From assembly GCA_003024985.2 (NCBI GenBank), contig PXIH01S0015919.1: a DNA stretch of 13,504 nucleotides; one strand, 5' to 3'. The notes under the pieces were generated by a model. That model worked only from the letters and a program-made list of their open reading frames with translations. It did not search any database and was not told where the DNA came from. The position numbers were made by a program, and so were the translations under genes. The DNA comes from Euperipatoides rowelli. Taxonomy: Eukaryota; Onychophora; Udeonychophora; Euonychophora; Peripatopsidae. Below are positions 1 through 8,399 of this stretch, one piece after another (the first letter of the stretch is position 1; every line of letters starts with the position of its first letter).

Positions 1-178
1 ATAACTATTGGTCCTTTCTGGAAGTTTATAATTAAATTGAATCATTTTTGATGAAAATAATAAAGNCTGCATTTCAAATAGAAATTAATAATTTATGTCG
101 GAAAGGATCCGTTAGTGGATAGGAATTGAACTTTTTCAATGTTGGATAAGGTCCGACATAGGATTGGTAAGGGTTAAT
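1..178 (+). other. LINE-A sequence upstream of ORF2, no recognisable gene
   Basis: This is AT-rich sequence preceding the first recognisable endonuclease residues. The ORF2 frame is open back to a TAG at 113-115 but contains no in-frame ATG before position 179, so the original ORF2 start is lost or mutated. An ATG at 139 is in another frame and stops after 13 codons. By analogy with LINE-B this should be the end of ORF1 or the short ORF1-ORF2 spacer, but no ORF1 residues could be aligned here. One ambiguous base lies at 66. Confidence 0.4.
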
Positions 179-966
179 GCATATGCTACCTTTAATTTGA
201 GAGGACTAGGAAGTAAAGACAAAAGAATGGAGATGCTGAGAAAATTTGACAACAATGGAGTAGACTTGATTGCTATACAAGAAACTAGAGATAATTCTCT
301 GAAAATTAATGCTTCAAAGTGAGAATCGTATATTTCTTCCTCTTTGGGGAATATTGGTGTTGGTGTGGTTTGGAAGAAAAGACTTAATCCTTATCTTGTT
401 CGATGTTCAACTATAATTGAGGGAATATTGGTTGCAACTGAATTTAGGATTGATGATGTTGACTATATGTTATCAGTCTATACGCCTACTAACAAACACG
501 CTAATGATGTTAGAACCAATATAATGAATAAAATAGAGGAACAATATAAAAATAAACCTGACAGTGAGATTATTCTAATGGGTGATATAAATGTTTTAAA
601 GGGTAAATCCAAACAGGATTTTCAGACAAAATTGGATAACATCATTGATTGGTGATGTTTGGACATTTATTAATGGTTCTGACTCACAAAGCAGGCAATC
701 GCCTGGATAGGATATTTGTGTCTGACATGGTAATGGGACAAATACAAAGTGTTGAGACTATTGATTTGACATTATCAGACCACTTTATGGTAAAGGTATC
801 ACTGAAAGAAATCTTAAATAAGACTGGTTTATGGACAATTCCAGGATGGATAATTAACAATAATAATTATATCAAGTTTATAGAGCAGTATGCATCCCAA
901 TATAAAAATGATGGTTATAAAATAGACCAATGGGATTTTTTAAAATCAAATGATACATGTAGCTAA
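179..966 (+). pseudogene. LINE-A ORF2, N-terminal APE-like endonuclease domain (broken)
   Basis: This is the endonuclease that would nick target DNA to start target-primed reverse transcription. Motifs in order: NLRGL at 194-208, QETR with the metal-binding Glu codon at 281-283, a VYTPTN block near 475-490, GDIN at 581-592 (GDFN in LINE-B), an SRLD-like NRLDRIF near 700, and SDH with the catalytic His codon at 781-783. Damage: TGA at 320-322, a frame break between about 600 and 690 passing through a third frame (GDVWTFING) before resuming in the frame that ends at 966, and no ATG start. Residues align from end to end with the LINE-B endonuclease pieces, including the IPGWII block matching VPNWVI. 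The family assignment is firm; the domain cannot be active as it stands. Confidence 0.85.
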
Positions 967-1154
967 AGATTCGAAAAGAACAAAAAAAAATATTACAAGA
1001 GAATGATTTAAAACAGTTTTATAATAATGTTCCATAAGATCAGAGAAATGACTGTAATATAACATAAATAATGTATCTAAAAAAGGACTTAGAGATGATG
1101 AATTATGATTTTAATGCCAAATACACCCTTAATATGGACATTAAAGAAAAATGA
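967..1154 (+). pseudogene. LINE-A ORF2, degenerate linker between endonuclease and RT
   Basis: This 188-bp stretch lies between the end of the endonuclease frame and the start of the open RT frame. Lysine-rich coding traces appear in shifting frames, for example YLKKDLEMMNYDFN followed by a TGA just before 1155. Such basic, weakly conserved linkers are normal between APE and RT in this group. Several stops and at least two frameshifts are needed to read through it. Confidence 0.5.
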
Positions 1155-2450
1155 ATATATGGAAAAATAATAAAAAAAAGAACTAAAAATATACAAATTT
1201 ATGATGAGGATAAAAAAGTGATAAGGGACCAACAAGAAGTAAAACACCAAATATTGCAGTATTTTACTCATTTGTATAAGAGAGAGGTCTTTGATGTTGA
1301 TAAAATTGATTTGGGCGAAAAATATTGTATGGAAATTGTGGGAGAGGATAAAGATATAATGAGTAAAATCACCAAAATGGAAATTCAGAAAGCAATTAAG
1401 GAAAAAAAAAAGAATAGAAGTCCAGGACCTGATGGTATCACAATTGAGATGTACGCACAAAATGAAAAAGTATTTATAGAATTGTTTTATCTTCTCTTTA
1501 ATGATATAATGGAAAAACAGATCTTTCCTATGACATTTACAAGGTCAATGACAGTCATGCTTCCTAAAAATATTCAAAAACCTAGAATACAGGGTTTTAT
1601 ACCACTAAGTCTAATGAATGCTGATTATAAATTATTTATGAAAATTATAAATGATAGAATAATTGGCTTTGTTAATATGAAGATTTCAATAGAACAATCT
1701 TATGCTATTGAGGGAAGTGCGGTACATCATGGAATAAAGATCATAAAGACGTTATTAGATGACGCAAAAAATAATAGTAATGATATAGCAGTTTTATCGT
1801 TGGACATCAAAAAAGCTTTCGATACAGTAAGCCATCTACATATATATTATATGTTGAGAAAAATTAAGGTTTCAGTAAAGATGGAAAGATTAATATATTT
1901 GATAATATCTTCTGCTACAACTAAAGTTAAAATAAATGGATGTCTTACTGAGGAAATAAATATTAAACGTGGAATAAGACAAGGAGACCCGATATCTGCA
2001 ACCTTATTTATAATAGCTATTGATCAAAAGTTACATAAGATAAAAGAAATAATTAAAAATGATCAATATAATTACATGGGGAATNGGGTTGGTATTATGG
2101 CCTATGCAGATGATATTCTTTGTGTAACAAAATCTAATAAGACATTTGATAAGGTTATAGGGGTGTTTAATAAGAATGTAGATAATTCTGGATTGTGTAT
2201 TAATGTGGAAAAAACAGTGTATTATAGTAGTGGTAACCATAATAACAATCATTGTGTTTTAAATAAAAAAGATATTAAAATACTTGGGTTATATTTTGGA
2301 AAAAATGGAAGAAAAAAGTCATATAGGGAAGTAACCCAAAAGTTACAATTTGAAAAAGAAAGGCTTAAATTTAAACTTAGATACACTGCTTATTTGGAAA
2401 AAATTGAAATTATCAATGTTTTTTTAATGCCACATATTTATTATTTTTGA
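1155..2450 (+). CDS. LINE-A ORF2, reverse transcriptase domain (open frame, fragment of ORF2)
   Basis: This is the RNA-templated DNA polymerase of the retrotransposon. The frame is open from just after a TGA (1152-1154) to a TGA at 2448-2450, 432 codons including the stop; the first possible start, GTG 1218, is arbitrary because this is an internal part of ORF2. Numbering from 1218: SPGPDG 68-73, the PLSLMNADYKLF block 129-140, motif A LDIKKAFD 195-202 with catalytic Asp196 (codon 1803-1805), motif B RGIRQGDPIS 251-260, motif C AYADD 295-299 with both catalytic Asp (2109-2114), then a KILGLYFGKNGRK block. All catalytic residues are present. One ambiguous base (2095) leaves one residue unknown just before motif C. 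Flanking ORF2 parts are broken, so this is a relic domain rather than a complete gene. Confidence 0.88.
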   Translation: MYGKIIKKRTKNIQIYDEDKKVIRDQQEVKHQILQYFTHLYKREVFDVDKIDLGEKYCMEIVGEDKDIMSKITKMEIQKAIKEKKKNRSPGPDGITIEMYAQNEKVFIELFYLLFNDIMEKQIFPMTFTRSMTVMLPKNIQKPRIQGFIPLSLMNADYKLFMKIINDRIIGFVNMKISIEQSYAIEGSAVHHGIKIIKTLLDDAKNNSNDIAVLSLDIKKAFDTVSHLHIYYMLRKIKVSVKMERLIYLIISSATTKVKINGCLTEEINIKRGIRQGDPISATLFIIAIDQKLHKIKEIIKNDQYNYMGNXVGIMAYADDILCVTKSNKTFDKVIGVFNKNVDNSGLCINVEKTVYYSSGNHNNNHCVLNKKDIKILGLYFGKNGRKKSYREVTQKLQFEKERLKFKLRYTAYLEKIEIINVFLMPHIYYF

Positions 2451-3639
2451 GAGTGTATAATGTATTGGATTTACAAAAAAATATAACTTAATATGATAAT
2501 AGTGAATACCTTTTGGATTGGTCATATGCATCATTATATTGGGAGAAAAACGTTGTGTGTAAATAAAAAAATTGAGGAATTAATCTCCCTGAAATAAAAA
2601 ATGTAATTGATATAATATATATGGAGAGATTAATGAATATTGTATCTAAACAAGATAATATACTTAAAAGGTTTGATATACTCATGTGGCAAGGGCTAAT
2701 GAAGATTGAAAGAGGGGAATAAATTTTTATGATGCATCATGATGCTTTTAAACAAAAAAAGATACCTAAAGAATGGAAAAATATAGGTAGAATGATGTAT
2801 AAATTGGATTTTAAGATTGATTTCATGACGTTGGACCAATTCTTGATTCAAAATATAAGATATAATAGGATCTTATAAAATAATGAAATTAAACATCCTA
2901 CTTAAGAATGTTTGTGCATGTGAAATTAATTTATCAATATCTGAGTCAACCAACCATATCTGGCCTTCAATTTCAATATAAACAAAAAATTATTAAACTG
3001 ATAAAGGACTTGTGGAAAAATGATGATATAGTGCCATATAATTCTAAAAATAATAGAACAAAGGTAATTAGTGATAGTATTTATATTCAGGATTCAATAA
3101 ATGATATACGTATTTATATGGCCAAGTTTGATAAGGGTATTTTTAAGGAATATATAAATGATTGTAATAATTATGTAGATGATGAACAAAATAATGTTTT
3201 GTTTTCAATGAACAAAATAATACCAAAAATATGGTGAGATGCCACATGGAAAAAATTAAAAAGGGCATATGTTACTCCGACCAAAGCTATTAAATTTGGT
3301 TGGAGTAAAGATTTTAAATGCATTATGTGTCTGGAATATGACAAAGATGATAGTCATATTTTTGATAAATGTAAATTTTTGGATACAATTAGATCAACAT
3401 ATAATGATTTTGTTAAAAATGTTATTAAAAAGATGACTGATTTAATTGAAGGAAAAGATCAAATTTTTAAAAGAAATTATACAAAAATAAAAGAGTTGAT
3501 TCAATCACTACAAGATTGTATAATATTGAGAACTTATGGTAATATTAGAAGAGGTATGGCATTCACTGTTACACAGGCATTGGATTGGAGAAGGCCTTTG
3601 TTTACAATTTATTATAATATAATAAGAAATATTGAATGA
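2451..3639 (+). pseudogene. LINE-A ORF2, C-terminal region with Cys/His motif (broken)
   Basis: This is the continuation of ORF2 after the RT thumb. From 2451 to 2907 the frame shifts repeatedly. A GGINLPEI-like block (GINLPEIKN, near 2575-2605) corresponds to GGLGFP in LINE-B, and FMTLDQFLIQNIRYN follows near 2820-2870. From 2908 to 3639 the frame is continuous except for a TGA at 3235-3237, where LINE-B has TGT (IPKIW-stop-D versus IPRTWCD), so a single Cys-to-stop change explains it. The terminal motif C-X2-C-X8-H-X4-C uses codons 3319, 3328, 3355 and 3370; such a motif near the ORF2 end is usual in L1/Tx1-type elements and is thought to bind nucleic acid. ORF2 ends with TGA just after 3636. 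Confidence 0.8.
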
Positions 3640-4142
3640 GAAGTGTAAAGTAGGATTTTTATTTGAAATACAATATACTGAAAATGTAAAATTATTTAGG
3701 CCATGCCATAATTTATATGTTGATCTATCTATTTTAATTGTATATAGTAGATTATTATTTTTTATTGATGAATGGACCAGCATCTTTTTAATGATTTTTT
3801 AATTAAAGTAATTTAAATTAATTATAATATTTTGTAGATGATTTTAATGATGTTTTATTAGATTTTTTTTCATCTCATATGTTTTCATTATTTTCATTGT
3901 GAGTATATTTTTTGATTATGGGTTGACCTGGAATGATAGTACTGGAATGAGTGCAGTGTTGAAATGATAAATGTTAACATTTTGAATAATTATTAAGTGA
4001 TTGTTTTTTTTTTTTATGGTTTGTGTGAGTGATATAATATGAGTGTGAATCAAAAGCGTGTGATGAATAAATATGTATGATAGTTTTATTGTTTTTTGTA
4101 TGATTTTGTTTTGTTGAAAAAAAAGGCATAAATTGAGAATAT
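3640..4142 (+). other. LINE-A 3' UTR and tail (approximate)
   Basis: This is non-coding, extremely AT-rich sequence downstream of the ORF2 stop, with a T12 run at 4004-4015, an AATAAA at 4066-4071 and an A8 run at 4117-4124. No protein-coding trace was found. The end is uncertain: sequence around 4101-4142 resembles 10386-10428 in the LINE-B tail, which suggests the element extends slightly beyond the A8 run. Confidence 0.5.
4066..4071 (+). promoter_or_regulatory. Candidate polyadenylation signal AATAAA of LINE-A
   Basis: This is the canonical hexamer AATAAA, 46 nt upstream of an A8 run and near the inferred 3' end of LINE-A. In DNA this AT-rich such hexamers occur often by chance, so only its position supports it. 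Confidence 0.35.
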
Positions 4143-4417
4143 GATTTACATCATATATTGTGCAAAATATAAAAAAGTTAAAAAAATATAAAAATAATGA
4201 AAAATATTTTGTTCCATATATATTATGGAAGACAGGATTTCAGAGTTGAAGAATTAAATAAAAGAAATAAAAAAATATATATGTATTAGAATAAGAAATG
4301 ATATGAGATTAAATGTCTTGAATTTACATTAAATTGTTAAATAAATTGTAGAATATTATAAAGATAATATATAAAAAGTTTGGGAAATAGAATATAGAAA
4401 GGAAAAGGGAAAGGAAA
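4143..4417 (+). other. LINE-B 5' UTR candidate
   Basis: This is AT-rich, non-coding sequence between the LINE-A tail and the first plausible ORF1 ATG at 4418. It turns purine-rich towards the ORF (4395-4417). A perfect 7-bp stem with a 5-nt loop sits at 4212-4230 (TTCCATA / TATGGAA). A 5' UTR with an internal promoter is expected for a full-length LINE, but no specific promoter motif is recognisable. Confidence 0.4.
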
Positions 4418-4973
4418 ATGAAAAACTATTTTGATGGTGAGATGGGGAGTTTTTATTTTCTCTCTGGTTATATCCATCACTTGGTAAGATTGGTATGCCT
4501 TCCTTGGCATATAAGATAGTGAATGAGGAAAAATTACAAATAGGTATACAAAAAATAAGAGTGTATTTGATGATCAGAGCCTCTCTAAAGTTGAAGATAA
4601 AAAATGTAATGTCATGGTTGTCAGAGACAGAGGTAATTGAAGCCTTAAGTGTTTATGGTCAGGTGGTGAAGGGCTCAATAGAATATGAAACAGTTCAAAA
4701 TTCTGATAGATATAGAACTAAGGTAAGATCTGGTATCGTAAATTTGGTTAATAATTTAAAAAATGATAATACAATACCACCTTTTGTTGCAATGAAGATA
4801 GGAATGGACTATTACAAGTGGTATATGGCCCCCACATAAGTACAGTGTTTCAACTGTGGAGGAAGAGGCCATAGAATTAGATATTGTGGAGAGGATAGAA
4901 GAGTGAGAGAAGATGAGGGAATGGAAAAGATTGAGAGAAAGAGGAGGCAAAGGAGGCCACTATTAAAGAGGAT
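4418..4973 (+). pseudogene. LINE-B ORF1, N-terminal RRM-like region and CCHC zinc knuckle (broken)
   Basis: This is the gag-like nucleic-acid-binding protein of the element, which would package LINE RNA in the cytoplasm. The candidate start is ATG 4418; the frame shifts by one near 4490 into the longer frame (ATG 4495). That frame shows a fold-like pattern known from Tx1-type ORF1: a VIEALSVYGQVV block, then charged residues and SGIVNLV, then IPPFVAMKIG just before the knuckle. A TAA at 4837-4839 interrupts the frame directly before VQCFNCGGRGHRIRYC, a textbook C-X2-C-X4-H-X4-C zinc knuckle (Cys codons 4846, 4855; His 4870; Cys 4885). Basic residues (RKRRQRR) follow. The knuckle is certain; the RRM-like label rests on pattern resemblance only. 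Confidence 0.75.
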
Positions 4974-5531
4974 GTGCAATTACAGGAAACAAGGGAAGTA
5001 AATGATTTTCCTTCTAAGGAAAATGATAGGATAAAAAGAGATGATAAAGTAGGTGAAGTTGAGGATGGAGAAGAACACCAGACTCTCAAACAGAGTGAAA
5101 ATGATTTTCAGGAATCTCAGATGCCTGAGGTCCAGATGGAGATGGGAGATATGGGAAACAAGATGGGCGATGATGAGAAGGCTGATGTAGATGGTGGAGT
5201 GACAAAAAAATTGTCTGGAAAGCAGGAGGAAGCGAGGATTGAAGAGAGTGAGAGCCAGACATGTAAAATGAAGATGTGTGGGGATAGAGAGATGAATGCA
5301 GTGTTCCAACTCATAGTGGGAATTGAATTGGTACAAAAAATGGTATTTCAGGACTTAGAGGAAAAAATTAATGAGATTAATGTGGATGGTGTGGAGAAAG
5401 TGGGGAGAGAAAATGTGGATAAAATTGAGAGTATACATCGAGTTCAGGACAAAGATAAATCGGTGAAGAAAAAGGGACAAATACAAACTGTTGGGATGTT
5501 TGTTGATGTAGTGAGAGAGAAAAATTAAAGG
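4974..5531 (+). pseudogene. LINE-B ORF1, acidic low-complexity middle region
   Basis: This frame is open for 185 codons including its stop and continues ORF1 after a one-base shift near 4950-4974. It is dominated by Glu, Asp, Lys, Gln and Met with few aromatic residues, apart from one short hydrophobic patch (VFQLIVGIELVQKMVF) around 5305-5350. It resembles the charged linkers that follow the zinc knuckle in many LINE ORF1 proteins. No catalytic motif is visible and I assign no function beyond linker or disordered region. It ends at TAA 5526-5528; the frame after it is different, so a further frameshift separates it from the coiled-coil part. Confidence 0.55.
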
Positions 5532-5550
5532 TTTATAGAAGAAGCACAGA

Positions 5551-6332
5551 TTGGGAGACAGAGAGAAAAAGAGGATCCATGTGATATCAGAGGATGAGAG
5601 GAGAGAGGTGGTGAGTGAGGTATTGGTGATGAGGATGGTATCAGATGATGGAAGGGATGTGAGTGAAGTGTTTGAGAATAGAGAAAATGGTGGAGGAGGA
5701 GGGGTGGAAGATCAACAGGTGGATGGGTTAAAGAAGGGAGTTATGATGGAAGTGCTTGAGATTTTAAATAAGCTGTGGTAAATAGACAAAGGAAGGTGAA
5801 GATATATATAGTGAAATGATAATGGACCGATTTAAAGTTCAAGAACTCTAAGAACTTAAAGACAATAATGCAGAGTTTTTTGAGGAGCGGAAAATGTTTA
5901 GAGAATTGAAACATTTTATAGAATCTCAGAGGAAGTATGAGAAACAAAGAAATGAAAATATAGAGTTAAAGAAATATTATGAAAGGTTGGAGAATATGAG
6001 GAGAGTGGAGGAGAAATAATTAAATGGAAAACAGAAAGATGAATTTATTACACTGGAATGTCCACCAAAGATTGCCAAACTAATCAAGACAGTGGACCAG
6101 GTAGTGTTGAAGAAGACAGGAAAGAGAAGGTTCTCAGAGGATTTTTTTTCAATATGTTGATTTGAGAGAGGTAAAAAGTTTTCTACAGGATGAGGATGTT
6201 TTGAGAATGTCGAGGGATTGTGGGAGACTAAGAAATGTGTATGATTTTATATTGCAATTTAGTGAAAAGAAAAGAATGAGAGCCTTGAGGGAGATTTCCA
6301 CAGTAAGGTATGGGAATTTATTAAAGACATAA
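5551..6332 (+). pseudogene. LINE-B ORF1, C-terminal coiled-coil region (broken)
   Basis: This is the distal part of ORF1 in at least three frames. 5551-5781 reads as a charged segment with a Gly run (GGGGG) and ends at TAA. 5822-6019 is strongly heptad-like and rich in Glu, Lys and Arg (AEFFEERKMFRELKHFIESQ and onward), ending at TAA 6017-6019. The same frame continues with ITLECPPKIAKLIKTVDQ, then a one-base shift in a T run near 6141-6147 leads to a helical segment (FFQYVDLREVKSFLQDED and onward) that stops at TAA 6330-6332. Coiled coils mediate ORF1 multimerisation in LINEs of this type. The position directly before the ORF2 start fits an ORF1 C-terminus. No known domain name can be attached to the last helical part. 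Confidence 0.55.
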
Positions 6333-6740
6333 ATGGGATCTTCCACTTTACTATATATCTTTCTTCTCTCTTTGTTTCTATGCTAATTTGTGGGAAGGTA
6401 TAAATTAATCAATACCATCTTTTCCTGTTATGTCTCAATTTCCATAACAATCATTCTGCCTTTAACCACCTCATATACTTTTTCAACATAATTATTGTAG
6501 GATCTTCTCCACAGGAATGCAACCCCTATCTTCTTTTCCACCCCTGTAGACATAAAAATATTACAATCAAGTAGATTCATCTTGAAGCCTGTGTCTAGTT
6601 TCCTGTAATAAAACCACACTCAATTCAAATTATTCAACCACATCATCAATTCCAATCTTTTATTCTTATTTTCCAAGCCTCTAATGTTGAAGGATGCAAT
6701 ACCTGCAATAATTCTTTTCATCATATTTTGTTCCACTCGG
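6333..6740 (-). pseudogene. LINE-B ORF2 N-terminus: inverted segment of the APE endonuclease
   Basis: This is the start of ORF2, lying on the minus strand inside a + strand element. Reading right to left: ATG ATG at 6724-6719, then MKRIIAGIASFNIRGLENKN (first APE motif), LLQETRHRLQDEST one frame away (second motif), EKKIGVAFLWRR, KVYEVVKGRMIVMEIE, then LINLYLPTN and IYSKVEDP near 6345. Each block aligns with LINE-A in the same order (NLRGL, QETR, GVGVVWKK, VYTPTN, NKIEEQ). The + strand then resumes exactly where this leaves off, with GDFN at 6752-6763. The inverted piece therefore supplies the missing first ~130 residues of the domain. At least one frameshift pair and two stops are also present. 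Breakpoints are placed to within roughly 10 bp. Confidence 0.82.
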
Positions 6741-7137
6741 AAAAGCCATATGGAGACTTTAACGTTCAAAGAGGTTCCTCCAAAAAGAATATTGAAAGAA
6801 TTATGAATGAATATCGATTGTGTGATGTATGGGAAAGTGTTGGAGAAGAGAGTGGAGATGGATGCACAACACATTCTGCAGGTAATTGGTTGGATTGATA
6901 ATTGTGTCGATTGAACTAATGAGTTATATTAAGGATATCGATTTGCTCTGTTCTTCAATGTTGGATCATAAATTGGTGAGATTGATGGTAGAGAAGTGTG
7001 GTAGAGGGAGTGAAGCGAGTGATTGGATAGTTCCGAATTGGGTTATTGGAATGAAATTTGAAGACAGTGAATATAAGATGTCAAATATGGTTGGATGGAG
7101 ATTGTGGAGTGAGGGAATGGGATGCAGTGAAAAATGA
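6741..7137 (+). pseudogene. LINE-B ORF2, C-terminal half of the APE endonuclease
   Basis: The + strand ORF2 resumes with YGDFNVQRGSSKKNIERIMN (GDFN at 6752-6763), then LCDVWESVGEE and CTTHSAGNWLD. After a frame break near 6893-6900 it continues as ELMSYIKDIDLL and MLDHKLVRLM (the counterpart of SDH; His retained, Ser changed to Leu), then DWIVPNWVIG. The blocks align with LINE-A THKAGNRLDRIF, SDHFMVKV and WTIPGWII. It belongs with the inverted segment to its left. It is non-functional because its first half is reversed and its frame is broken. Confidence 0.8.
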
Positions 7138-7560
7138 TATTGTACAAGTTGCTAGGAGATTCGTGAAGACAAGAGGACATGACCTGGCAAAAATTAAAAG
7201 GGATGTGAATAGAGGAGTGGAAAACNTTTTGTAACTGAGACTGAGAGAGAATGTTGGGAAGTATATAAACAGGATTTTGATAGATATGAAAGTTACGATT
7301 TTAAGACAAGGCATCCGGTGCAAGATAACATTATGTAATGGAAATGGTTCCAAGATAAAAATAGAGAAGAAGGAGAGTAGATGAAATTTATTATGAAGAG
7401 GAGAAAATTTATGTGAGGGATGCTGAGGAAAAACAAAAAAAACATATTTATAAATACTTCGATGAACTATATAGAGAGAGGTGATGGAAAGAGGGAAAGT
7501 GAGGTATATAAAGGAATCAAAAGTATGTCGGAAGAGGAGGCAGAATTACTCTGAATCAAG
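7138..7560 (+). pseudogene. LINE-B ORF2, linker between endonuclease and RT (degenerate)
   Basis: This is a lysine- and glutamate-rich stretch with many stops. Recognisable pieces include DEIYYEEEKIYVRDAEEKQK followed by KHIYKYFDELYRE (7378-7485), which match the position and pattern of YDEDKKVIRDQQEVKHQILQ in LINE-A just ahead of the RT. One ambiguous base lies at 7226. Frameshifts are needed on both sides. Confidence 0.6.
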
Positions 7561-8399
7561 TAAAAAAAGCAATAAAAGAAATGGAGCTTGGAAAGGCTCC
7601 GGGCCCAGATGGCTTGAGTTTATACTTTTATAGAAATAATCCTATTATATTAAAGGTACTGGTTAGGATGTATAATGAAAGTATTGAAGAAGAGGTGATT
7701 CCCAGATCTTTAATTGAATCTACTACAGTTTTGATCCCTAAAAAAGATAAGAGAAATACTATAAAAGACTTTAGACCAATTTACCTGCTAAATACAGATT
7801 ATAAAATATTTGCTAAGATTATGGCTGATAGACTGAGTCGGTGTCTCAAAAATATAATATGAAAAGAGCACAGTTATGCCCTTAAAGGCAGAAAGATGTC
7901 TCATTTTATGATTATTATCGGATAAAATGGAAAATAATAGAAAAAAGGGGTGAATTTTTATGTGGTTTCTTTCGATATAAGTAATATAAGTAAAGCGTTT
8001 GATACAGTGGATCATGGCCATTTATATTGATAATGAGTGTAATGGGAATTGGGCAACACACAGTTAGGATGTTATTAAATCCTATTATCAATGCAAGAAC
8101 TAGGATTAGATTTCCGGAACGAAAACTGATGAAATAATTATTAAAAGATGTATTCATCAGGGTGATCCTATTTCAGCTCTACTATTTGTAATGGTGATGA
8201 AGTTAAACATGATGAGGATGAGAAAGATTGTTGAGAGGTGTGTTCAGAAAGACAGAAATGAAACTGCTGAGGTCATGGCTTAGGCAGATGATATTGTGAC
8301 ACTAGTAGAGAAAGAAACTGATATGGAGGAGTTATTGATATATTTGATTGCAAATTCGGAAATAACGGGCTTGAAGTTAAATCTACAAAAAAAGTATTT
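7561..8399 (+). pseudogene. LINE-B ORF2, reverse transcriptase domain (inactivated)
   Basis: This RT is related to that of LINE-A but broken. Motifs in order: KAPGPDG (7594-7614), FRPIYLLNTDYKIF near 7770-7810, then a stop at 7860-7862 and frame changes through SYALKGRKMSH. Motif A is SFDISNISKAFDTVDH at 7971-8018, with catalytic Asp codon 7974-7976 and a three-residue insertion. Motif B is KRCIHQGDPISA near 8140-8177, with Arg-Gly-Ile-Arg changed to Arg-Cys-Ile-His. In motif C the Tyr of YADD is a TAG (8281-8283), followed by intact Ala-Asp-Asp. A one-base slip in an A run near 8388-8394 moves the frame to the next segment. At least three frameshifts and several stops rule out activity. Confidence 0.85.

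Larger units (their letters stand above)
1..4142 (+). mobile_element. LINE-A: decayed APE-type non-LTR retrotransposon, ORF2 plus 3' UTR
   Basis: This is a non-LTR retrotransposon relic read on the + strand. Seen directly: an endonuclease domain with LINE APE motifs (NLRGL, QETR, GDIN, SDH), a reverse transcriptase with SPGPDG, LDIKKAFD, RGIRQGDP and AYADD, and a C-terminal C-X2-C-X8-H-X4-C motif. An AT-rich tail with an AATAAA follows. ORF1 is absent; it would lie left of the window. The domain order and terminal Cys/His motif are those of the L1/Tx1 group, and Tx1 is my preferred assignment. Several stops and frameshifts make ORF2 non-functional as a whole. The 3' boundary is approximate: it rests on a short similarity to the LINE-B tail and on where LINE-B ORF1 begins. 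No target-site duplication was identified. Confidence 0.85.

Noticed and set aside
1089-1460. 123-codon open frame on the minus strand with hydrophobic stretches
   Set aside because: It is the shadow of the LINE-A RT region; the apparent membrane segments come from reverse-complemented Lys/Asn codons.
4117-4124. A8 run as the poly(A) tail that ends LINE-A
   Set aside because: Similarity to the LINE-B tail seems to continue past the run, and short A runs are common in this AT-rich DNA. It is kept only as a weak landmark.
1-4142. R2-type (restriction-like endonuclease) element, expected for a classical rDNA insertion
   Set aside because: The N-terminal domain is clearly APE-like (NLRGL, QETR, GDIN, SDH) and precedes the RT, unlike the R2 architecture.
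6341-6737. TTCCACT at 6341-6347 and 6731-6737 as repeats that caused the inversion
   Set aside because: They are in direct orientation, whereas inversion by recombination needs inverted repeats. Seven-base identity here may be chance.
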